The notes below the pieces were generated by a model that was not told the DNA's origin, did not search any database, and saw nothing but the letters and a program-made list of their open reading frames with translations. 64,000 bases of DNA from Laguncularia racemosa (lineage: Eukaryota; Streptophyta; Magnoliopsida; Myrtales; Combretaceae): contig JBBMOL010000073.1 in the NCBI GenBank assembly GCA_037954665.1, forward strand, positions 2,108,001-2,172,000, given 5' to 3'. The position numbers and the translations under genes are program-made. Of the stretch, positions 56,058 through 64,000 are shown one piece after another (position 1 is the first letter of the stretch; each line of letters opens with the position of its first letter).

Positions 56058-58065
56058 ATGTCGAGACAACATTCTCCTGAAGGTGAGAGGGGAAGGTTTG
56101 ATGCTAGGTTAGTAATTGAAGCGTTGAGGGGTGAGATGAAGAGGATGTTCCAAGAGGGAATGGAACAAATTCATGAGACGGTAGAGCAAAGATTAGAGCA
56201 ATCCACAAACGTATTCCAAGGGCGTAAGAAGGAGAGTCATTCTAGGAGAGTACCGAGGGGTGGAGATGAAATGACGGATGATGACTTTGATGAGCCTTCT
56301 GTTGGGAGTTATAGAGGATATAGTGGTCGGAATAGAGGGACTAGAGATTGGGAAGATATGAGAGATAGGAATAGAGAGGATGATCAATTGAGTAGCATAA
56401 AGATGAAGATTCCCCCTTTCCAAGGGAAGAATGATCCCGAGGCGTACTTAGAATGGGAGAAAAAGGTGGAGATGGTATTTGATTATCACAACTATAGTGG
56501 GAGAAAGAAGGTAAAACTTGCTGCCATTGAATTTTCGGATTATGCTATAGTGTGGTGGGATCAACTAATGTTGAATAGGAGAAGGAGTGGCAAGCCACCT
56601 ATTGAGTCTTGGGAAGAGATGAAAAGAGTGATGAAGAAGCAGTTTGTGCCTGTGTATTACTATCGTGAATTGCACAATAAGTTGCAAACTCAGAGGCAGG
56701 AAGCCGAAGTGTAGATGAGTATTTCAAGGAGATGGAAGTCACTATGATTAGGGCGAATGTAGAGGAGGATAGAGAGGCTACAATGGCTAGGTTTCTTGCT
56801 GGGTTGAATAGAGAAATCCAAAATGTGGTTGAATTGCAGCATTATGTAGAATTGGAGGATATGGTTCACATGGCTATAAAGGTTGAGAACCAACATAGGC
56901 GGAAAGGTAGTAGTAATGCATGGTTTCCACAGGGTAATGGTTCATCCACTTGGAAGACCAACCAATGGAAGAAAAAAGAAAAGCTTTTACCCACCAAACC
57001 AAAAGGGGAGCTGAGGCAAGCACGTTCTACTCCTGGTAACCAAGGTAACCCTGAATCTTCTACTTCTAGAAATCGTGACATTAGATGCTTTAATTGCCAA
57101 GGTAGAGGCAATATTGCTAGTCAATGTCCAAATAGGCGTATGATGATTTTGCGTGATGGTGGAGAGTATGAGACTAAGGGGGATAGTGAAGAAGATGATA
57201 TGCCTCCATTAGAGGATGCTAGTGATGATGAGGAGCCTGCAATGAGAAGGCTAGTGGCAGTAGTGAAGAGAGCTTTGAATGTGCAGGTGAAGGAAGAAGA
57301 GGAGGTGCAAAGGGAGAATATATTTCATACTAGATGTTATCTAGGAGATCACATTTGTAGTTTGATTATTGATGGGGGAAGTTGCACCAATGTAGTGAGT
57401 AATTTTATTGTTGAGAGGTGGGGCTCAAAACTGTTAGACACCCTGGTCCATATAAATTGCAGTGGTTGAATGATAGTGGTGAGACTAAGGTGAGTAAGCA
57501 AGCCTTGATTGGTTTTCGCATTGGAAGGTATGAGGATGAGGTGTTATGTGATGTAGTGCCAATGCAAGCATGTCATGTGTTGTTGGGGAGGCCATGGCAA
57601 TTTGATAGGAAGGTTGTTCATGATGGCTTTTCTAACAAGTATACGCTTGTTCACCAAGGGAAAAGTTTTAACCTTAAACCTTTAACCCCTAAACAAGTGT
57701 ATGAGGATCAGTTGCAGCTACAATAGTCATTTGCAAAACACAAGGTGAGTGAAAAGCAAAGTGAGAGTGAGAGAGCAAAAGACAATGAGAAGAAAAAGGA
57801 ATATAAAAGTCAAGATCAAAAGGAAAAGGAGAGGAAGGCTGGAAAGAGTGTGAGAGGCCAAGTTGAAGGGGGATCAACTTTGGTGGTGAGTGAAAAGGAG
57901 AGGGCAGCCTTGCAAAAGGAGAGTTGTGTGGCAAGAGCGAGTGTAGTAAGGAGAGCATTAGTGATGAGGCAACCTGTGTTGTTTCTGGTTTTTAAAGAAA
58001 CATGTTTGACTACTAACGAATTGTCAACTGCTTTGCTTAGTGTGGTTGTGTCTCTTGTGTAGGAT
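56058..58065 (+). pseudogene. R10 gag and protease (R6-type, frameshifted)
   Basis: Gag starts at 56058 (MSRQHSPEGERG). A one-base loss near 56700 shifts the frame. Capsid resumes at 56732 and runs through the zinc knuckle CFNCQGRGNIASQC, in which the histidine of CCHC is replaced by Asn, and into protease LIIDGGSCTNVV. A second frame change near 57415 separates the rest of protease (57418-57726, with LLGRPWQFDRKV). In-frame TAG codons at 57724-57726 and about 58060-58062 stand where R6 has glutamine codons (CAG). The lost zinc-knuckle ligand alone would be expected to impair RNA binding. Confidence 0.88.
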
Positions 58066-58548
58066 TTTGAAAATGTCTTTCCGAAGGAACTCCAAAGGCA
58101 GGTAGAAGAGTTAATGGAGAAGGGATACGTGAGAGAAGGCATGAGTCCATGTGCAGTGCCTGTGATTTTGGTGCCTAAGAAGGATGGGACATGGAGAATG
58201 TGTGTTGACTGCCGCGCCATCAACAACTTTACGGTAAAGTATCGTCATCCCATTCCTTGTTTAGAAGACTTCTTAGATGGGTTATATGAGTATAGTGTCA
58301 TTCCGCATGAGCCTTGGATAGACACTTCCATAGATTTTGTGTCAGGATTATCTAGGCCTAGACATGGTCGAGATTATATTTTTGTGGTTGTGGATAGGAT
58401 TCCTAAAATGGTTCATTTCATTCCTTGTCATAAAACCAATGATGCTATACACATTGTTGATTTGTTCTTTAGAAAGGTAGTGTGTCCGCATGGTATACCT
58501 AGAAGCATTGTTAGTGATCGAGATAAAAAAAATTTGAGTCATTTTTGA
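58066..58548 (+). pseudogene. R10 RT-integrase junction
   Basis: A deletion of about 35 codons removes the segment between VFPEE and KELQRQ of the R6 protein. The frame from 58114 reads MEKGYVREGMSPCAVPVILVP and CVDCRAINN (RT start). After HPIPCLEDFLDGLYEYS it jumps to IPHEPWIDTSIDFVSGL (integrase core start). The YFDD box, all of RNase H and the HHCC zinc finger are gone. Two integrase acids remain (SIDFVSG and VSDRDKKN). The open frame across the junction, 145 codons, is accidental or recently formed. Confidence 0.88.
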
Positions 58549-59192
58549 GAGTATTATGGGAAAAGTTGGTAACTAAACGGATGTTTTCAACTATTTGTCA
58601 CCCACAAATTGATAGGCAAATTGATGTGGTTAACAGGACTTTCATTCAATTGTTAGGGGCAATCATAGAGAAGAACATTAGGACTTAGAAGGATTGTCTA
58701 CCATTTGTGGAGTTTGCATATAACAGGGCTTTATATAGCACTACTCATTGTTCACCATTTGAGATTGTGTATGGTTTTAACCCATTGGTTCCTATTTATT
58801 TATTGCCATTGCCACTTAACAAGTCTGTGAGTTTTGATGTGATTCTAAGGCAGATTTCGTGAGAAAGCTACATGCACAGGTAAAGATTAGGATTGTAAAA
58901 CAAAATGCCAGGGTCGCTTCAAGGTGAACAAGGATAGGAGACCCAAGATTTTTCAGCCTGGAGATTGGGTTTGGGTGCATTTTCGCAAGGAGAGTTTTCC
59001 ATTGCAGAGGAGATCCAAGTTGAAGCCTAGGGGAGACGGTCCATTTTCGATGCTTGAGAAAATCAATGATAATGCCTACAAGAAAAATTTACCAAGTGAG
59101 TATCCAGGAAGTGTCACATTTTATGTTATTGATCTGAGTCCATTTGATGCAAGCAATGATTTGAGGACAAATCCTTTTCAAGAGGAGGGGAA
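58549..59192 (+). pseudogene. R10 integrase C-terminal half (R7-type) and tail
   Basis: The region has several frames. STICHPQIDRQIDVVNRT replaces the conserved CHPQTDGQTE, so the catalytic Glu is Asp. IIEKNIRT and THCSPFEIVYGFNP follow, with the R7-type signatures. From 58924 an open frame runs through FQPGDWVWVHFRKESFPLQ and LEKINDNAYK to DLRTNPFQEEGND. From DLRTNPF on it is R6-like, and the purine tract AAGAGGAGGGGAA (59179-59192) lies in frame. Confidence 0.85.
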
Positions 59193-60045
59193 TGATGAGA
59201 TCCATGATGAGAGCCAAGTCGGAAGAAGAAATGTGGATCCTCTTGAAGTGCCGCCTGGACCGATCACAAGAAATCAAGCGAAACGATTCAAGGAAGCACT
59301 TAACGGATTGATAAAGGTTGTCCATGAAGCCGGAAAGGATTGGAGCAATAATGAAGTTGGAACGGATTGGAACAACCATGGGAAGACCCTTGCTTTTATA
59401 CAAGTTACACCTGACACGAGTTGAAGAGGGCGTGTATTTTCAAGGCACAGCCGTGTAGGAATTCCAAGATTGCACAGAATTATACATGGCTAAACACATG
59501 GCTAAAAGGCACGGCCGTGTATGGAGTCAAGCAAATCCGCAGGAAGGTACACAACCAGAAGTACACGGTCGTGTATGTGCCGGAATGTGCACAGAAAAGT
59601 ATACGGCCAAAGTACACGGTCGTGTACACTGCCGTGTATCCCCTGCCGGCCAGCATGTTCTGTTTTCGTGTTTTTACGCAACTTATCTAAGCTACGTCGT
59701 TTTGGACTTGTTTTTCATCGAATTGTAACCCTAGTATAAAAGCTCCTAGGGTTTAGAACAACTAAGAATTTACATCATTGAACATTAAACACTTTTGAGA
59801 GGCACCTCTCTTGGTTCTTCAAGAACTAAATCGAACTTATCAGATTGATTTCCGTGGCGTTCATCCCGACTTATCAATCGGTCCTTCCATCCCGATTGTG
59901 GCGTCTTCATTTTTATACCAAGGTTCTTGTCTCGCTTATAGACAACGGGTCGCGGTTTCCACTTTAGGTGTTTAGGCATCTTAGGCAACGAATTTCCGAA
60001 CGTATTGGTATTGGGTTTCATCACGGTTTGGCGTGGTTCGTATCA
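59193..60045 (+). repeat. R10 3' LTR
   Basis: 853 bp, TGATGAGATCC to TTCGTATCA, with TATAAAAG at 59735-59742. It aligns throughout with the 5' copy with scattered substitutions. Confidence 0.94.
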
Positions 60046-60474
60046 TCTCCACTATTCCATATAAGATTATTAATTAATTAACTCAAGGGAGTAATTAGTT
60101 TAATTGAAAATTCCTATAGTGCAAAGCAAAAACAATTAGTTAATGAATACCATATTATAAGAAAGCAAAGGTTTAGAGTGGATTAAGATGAAGGATATGT
60201 CTTTGTGATTGAATTCATTTATTACAGTGAATATAATTAATCATAGGGTTATTAAATTAGTTAATTAGTAATTTAACTTATTAATTTCACATTAACATTT
60301 AGACTAGATAGTAGAAAAATGGTAATAGTACTTGTTTTTAAGATCCTTGAGGATGACACCCGTTGCAACCTATACTACATTAGATAAGTGCACTTACCTA
60401 GTTAGGTTGTTAGATTTCTTTGGGTTTATAAATTTATAATTTGATACGATCGGATAAACAACCCATCAAGTTTT

Positions 60475-60492
60475 TAGCACTATTGCCGAAGA
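60475..60492 (+). other. R9 primer-binding site (decayed Asp-tRNA type)
   Basis: TAGCACTATTGCCGAAGA six bases after the LTR edge, against TGGCGCCGTTGCCGGGGA in R4. Most changes are transitions at CG or G-rich positions. Confidence 0.75.
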
Positions 60493-60611
60493 TCTAGTGA
60501 AACAATATTAGGAAAAACCTTATTATCTGTTACTTTAGTTATTTATTTTATTTCTTTCTACTCTTCTTATCTTTGGAATACTCTAACTCGTTATTGTTGC
60601 TTTTGTAGTGC

Positions 60612-62330
60612 ATGACAAGGACTCTCCCTTCCAACATTCTTGATGTAGACCCTAAGATTAAGAGAACACTCTACATGATTCACAAGAATACAACTACTGA
60701 ATTTTCTGGACAATTTGAAATCAAGGGAGGAACGTGTATTATAAAAGTCGTAACAGCAGTGAAGGACTTGGAATCAACTATAGAATTTCCAAATAGCGGG
60801 ATAGGATTACTTGAGAATATTAAAGAGGAAACACAGGAGACCATGGCCAAGGATCTACCGAAGACTAACCTAGATTATGCAAGGTCAATCTTAGATGGAA
60901 CAGAGTCAACCATTGTGAAGCCCCCCATTGGGGTTAACAATTTCGAAATTAAGGGTATGGTGATTCAACTCTTGCAACGATATTGCCAATTCAATGGATT
61001 ATCTAATGAGAACTCCTATGCTCACATTTAAACGTTCTTAGAAATTTATGAGACTTTCAACAATAATGGGGTGATAGACGACGTCGTACACGTTAGATTA
61101 TTTCCTTTCTCACTAAGGGGGAAGGCTAAAAACTGGCTTCAATCATTGGGTCCTAAAGCTTTAACTACATGGGATGATATAGTCAAGCAATTTCTAGATA
61201 ACTACTTCCCTCCATGCAAGACAGCTAAGCTTCAAAATGACTTCGCTTCATTCATGCAACAAGATGGTGAGACCATGTACGATACTTAGCAAAGATAGAT
61301 AGAGTTAAGAAAGAGCCCACACCATTTACTACCTATATGGATGCAGGTTCAGACTTTTCTGAATGGGCTTAACCCAACCACCTGTCAATTGGTAGACATC
61401 ATAGCTGGCGGTACATTAAATTCCAAAACCCCAGAAGAATCTTTAAAACTTTTCACTGATATAGCTAAAAATAATTATTAGTGGGGTAATAATAGGGGCA
61501 AGCAAAAAGTGGCAGGTAAATATAAAATAGATCTCATGACTACTTTAGTGGAAAAGATGAAAGCTCTTAGTTAACAGGTTTCTACCCTTAAGAATTCCCA
61601 AGGATTGCAACATCAAGTGGGAGATGCTAGTGAAAATATGGACCTCCATGAGTAATATGAGCAAGTAGACTATCTTGGGAATCAAAATAGGTAGTAATAT
61701 AACCCATACAGTAACACTTACAACCTTGGTATAAGAAACCATCCCAACCTCTCTTATAGCAATCAAAACACCCAAAGATCAAACTTCCCACCACTAGGAT
61801 TTCAAAAGCAACAAATGCTACCTTACCAGCCTATACCCCATCCACCGGTCCGGCCGCCTCAACAAGAAAGGAAAACCAATTTGGAGGATTTGATGAGCTA
61901 ATTCATTCAAAGATCTAAGGTAAGACATCGGAACCAAGAGGCTTCTATTCATAACCTTGAGAAGTGAATTGGCCAATTGGCTAAGATGATGTTTCAAAGG
62001 CAATCGGGTTCCCTTCCTAGTGACACTGAGAATAATCCAAGGGAACAAGTGAACGCCATAACCTTGAGGAGTTAAAAGGAACTGTGAATTGAAAAGGAAC
62101 CTGAGCAAAAAATAGAAGATAGTCAATCTTTTGAGAAGGAGAAGGTAGAACCTGAGAAGAAAGAACCTAAAAAGAAATCACCACTAGTTATCAAGGAGTA
62201 TGTCCAAAAAATTCCATATCCAGCTCACCTCAATCAAAGCAAAGATAAGGAGCAGTTTAGTAAATTTCTTGAACTTTTTAAACAACTGCATATTAATATT
62301 CCTTTTGTTAAGGCACTTTCGTAGATGCCA
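60612..62330 (+). pseudogene. R9 gag and linker
   Basis: The ATG at 60612 opens MTRTLPSNILDVDPKIK, a 139-codon frame with VNNFEIKGMVIQLLQ, the Athila gag signature. After a stop at 61029 the protein resumes at 61071 with DVVHVRLFPFSLRGKAKNWLQSL and TWDDIVKQFLDNYFPP, then another stop. Later pieces have GLNPTTCQLVDI-type and NPYSNTYN-type segments with stops. A Lys/Glu-rich linker leads to FVKALS...MPKYAKFLKELLSNK, matching the R4 linker. The overall order equals R4, but with clearly diverged sequence. Confidence 0.8.
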
Positions 62331-63308
62331 AAATATGCTAAGTTTCTAAAGGAACTCCTATCCAATAAGTGGAAGTTGGAGGATGTTTCTACAATAGAAG
62401 TCAAAGCAAGTTGCTCATCCATCATTCAAAACAAACTCTCTTTAAAGCTAAAGGATCTAGGTAGCTTCACTATTTCGTGTTTGGTTAGTGACATCTCAGT
62501 GGATGAAGCCTTGGCCAATCTTAAGGCAATTGTTAATCTAATGCCATACTCTTTCTTCAAGAAATTAAGGTTAGCTGAACCAAAGCTTACTAGAATGAGT
62601 CTGTAGCTTGCTGACCAATCTGTTGAAGTTGTCTTGGTAAAGGTAGGAAACTTCATATACCCTATTGATTTTGTGATTCTGGACATAGATGAGGATGAGG
62701 ACATGCCCTTAATCTTTAGAAGACCATTCCTTGCCACTATTAGGGCAATGATTGATGTAAAGGAAGGCAAGCTTACACTGAAAATAGGAGACGAAGAGTT
62801 GGCAATTAAGATGGTTGTAGACATGGAACACTCCATGTGTGTTAATGACTCATGCTATTTTGTCAATGTTGTTAATTCCTCAATAGATGAGCATATTAAA
62901 GAACTCTTATGTAAGGATGGGTTAGAACTAAGGTTAACACAAGGAGAGGAAAAAGATATGGATAACCTAGAGGTTGAGGCATTCAATGAGCAGCTTAATG
63001 CTACAAAAGAAGCTACACCTCAAAGAGATAAGTGGAGAAGGCAAGCATGTGAAAATATGAAGAAATATCATGATATGCAAATCTACCATCCAAAGGAGTT
63101 TACGAAAGGGGATCAAGTGTTTTTATTTAATTCTCGATTAAAACTTTTTCCTGAAAATTTGAAATCAAGATGGTCTGGTCCTTTTCTAGTCAAAAAGGTC
63201 TTCCAACTTGGCGCAATAGAGCTTAAAGACCTAGAGCATGATGATTTCAAAGTGAATGGCCATAGATTGAAGTTGTACATAAGAGATGGAAGTGAACATG
63301 AATATTGA
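62331..63308 (+). pseudogene. R9 protease remnant fused in frame to integrase C-terminus
   Basis: The piece at 62325-62606 has the start of protease. The active-site segment seen as LIDSGASINLMP in R4 reads here as NLKAIVNLMPYSFFKKL, so the catalytic Asp is gone. After a stop, the open frame 62634-63308 (224 codons) contains the protease second half (PLIFRRPFLATIRAMIDVKEGKL). It then passes through QGEEKDMDNLEVEAFNEQ straight into the integrase C-terminus (CENMKKYHDMQIYHPKEF, KSRWSGPFLVKKVFQLGAIELK). RT, RNase H and integrase core, about 2.5 kb in R4, are missing without breaking the frame. It could still express a small basic protein if translated. Confidence 0.82.
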
Positions 63309-64000
63309 GAGGAGTCTATACTCTAAGTATCAGATATTTAGCTAAACAAGGTGAACGATGTCGAGCCAACAACATTAAAATAGTGCACTTCTTGGGAGGC
63401 AAACCATAACTAATCTAGGTATGTTTAGTTTTTTTTTTTTCATTTTTATTTTACTATCCTAAGTATTTATTGCTAAACAATTGTAGATTTGTGGGGGAGT
63501 AAGTGAGCTTATTTGAAGAGAATAAGAGTTAATCCTTAAGTTTGGGGAAGTATCAATGACAAGTAAGAAAACTCAAGCTTTACTTCTCAAGTGTACTTGG
63601 TAAGTTATTTTTCTGCTCTTTCACTTATATCAAGGTGCACAATAAACAAACATATAGATTAAATAGCTTGGAAAGTTTTTACTTGATTTTTGTAAACTTT
63701 TGAAGTATTTGCACAACCTTGAGTACAAGTAGTGCTCAAAGTAGTGCACACATGAAGAAGAGCTTCTAGACACTTTTTGGAGCCTTGCGTGGCCTCAAGC
63801 ATGGCCATGCAGAGGCTGAGGTAAAGTTTCCATGTATATATATTTGTGTTTTCCTTCCTCCCTCATTATTTCTTTTATTTCTCCCTTTATTCTATTTTCT
63901 ACATATGATTTGTAATTAATTGAGCTCCTTTATGGGAACACTCTTTATCTAAATTGGCTGCATGTTTATTCTCTCAAGTAGGATAGGCTAACATTTATTT
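63309..64000 (+). other. R9 post-integrase spacer with U3-like motif
   Basis: Purine tracts TTTGTGGGGGAGT (about 63488) and TTAAGTTTGGGGAAG (about 63536) resemble Athila polypurine tracts, but no LTR start follows. CAAGCATGGCCATGCAGAGGC at about 63796-63816 resembles the LTR motif at 54038-54060 of the same element and precedes TATATATAT near 63834. The corresponding place in R4 also has U3-like repeats. No ORF is recognised before the window ends. Confidence 0.55.

Larger units (their letters stand above)
54699..60045 (+). mobile_element. R10: chimeric, internally deleted chromovirus related to R6 (TSD TCTCC)
   Basis: LTRs of 851 bp (54699-55549) and 853 bp (59193-60045) are of the R6 type. 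TSD TCTCC is at 54694-54698 and 60046-60050. The interior is 3.6 kb against 5.1 kb in R6. Gag, protease and the RT start are R6-like. RT catalytic centre, RNase H and the integrase zinc finger are deleted. The integrase that follows is R7-like, and the last codons, purine tract and LTR are R6-like again. Confidence 0.93.
53670..60468 (+). repeat. R9 5' LTR (split by R10)
   Basis: The two parts total about 1.45 kb, close to the R4 LTRs. The right edge CAACCCATCA lies just before the PBS. TATAAATA at 54159-54166 follows a block with GCACGGCCATGTAGG-type motifs (about 53870-54130). R10 split the LTR at 54698, with TSD TCTCC. Confidence 0.7.
53670..64000 (+). mobile_element. R9: Athila-like retrotransposon with deleted pol, host to R10 (runs off the window)
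   Basis: The 5' LTR spans about 53670-54698 plus 60051-60468. It is followed by a decayed Asp-type PBS, gag, linker, a protease remnant fused in frame to the integrase C-terminus, and a post-integrase spacer. Its 3' LTR is beyond 64000. RT, RNase H and the integrase core are absent, so it is non-autonomous. The left border rests on the TGATAAG start by analogy with R4 and is unproven. Confidence 0.78.

Noticed and set aside
59806..59830. Possible heat-shock element (TTCTTCAAGAAC) in the R10 LTR leader
   Set aside because: Only two inverted units are present and it lies downstream of the TATA box. A functional element normally needs three units upstream.
63488..63550. R9 3' LTR start after the purine tracts
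   Set aside because: The following sequence does not match the R9 5' LTR start at 53670, so these tracts belong to the spacer.

Overview
The window is a repeat-dense stretch of plant nuclear DNA, probably pericentromeric or otherwise heterochromatic. It holds no host protein gene, tRNA or rRNA that I can support. Nearly everything is LTR retrotransposon sequence of the Ty3/gypsy superfamily. One set is chromovirus-like (CRM-like by my reading), with primer-binding sites (PBS) complementary to initiator Met-tRNA. The other is Athila-like, with a PBS of the Asp-tRNA type. One degenerate Mutator-like (MULE) transposase is also present. AT-rich spacers, 5-bp target-site duplications (TSDs) and these clades point to a flowering plant. 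The species cannot be told from the sequence.

I label the elements R1 to R10. R1 (- strand; 1-1385 plus 4687 to about 6530) is a chromovirus fragment interrupted by R2 (1386-4686, -, TSD TCATA), a gag-protease element without reverse transcriptase. R3 (-; gag at about 6540-7333 plus 33565-33709, LTR from 34068) is an old chromovirus interrupted twice. R4, an Athila-like element (7334-33559, +, TSD GTTCT), lies in its gag. R7 (35598-47098, -, TSD CTAAG) lies downstream of its PBS, apparently in its LTR. R4 contains R5 (18082-31894, -, TSD ACCAA), and R5 contains R6 (20965-27915, -, TSD TATGG). R7 contains R8 (36274-41039, +, TSD TCGTG/TTGTG).

After R7 come 47.1-49.3 kb of AT-rich DNA without recognisable genes, a decayed MULE transposase (about 50.0-52.1 kb, -) and a possible solo LTR (about 52.2-53.3 kb). 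R9 is a second Athila-like element (+, from about 53670 past the window end). Its 5' LTR is split by R10 (54699-60045, +, TSD TCTCC), a chimeric relative of R6.

R6 is the only element with an uninterrupted gag-pol frame (1626 codons) and two 905-bp LTRs differing at about 17 positions by eye. It is the youngest insertion and the only likely source of active proteins. R2, R8, R9 and R10 have lost all or most of reverse transcriptase. Four themes stand out. GC-rich palindromic arrays lie just upstream of the TATA box in LTRs of several lineages. U3-like sequence is reused between integrase and the env-like ORF of both Athila elements. R5 has an LTR edge built as a ladder of old primer-binding sites. 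R10 is an R6-type/R7-type recombinant.
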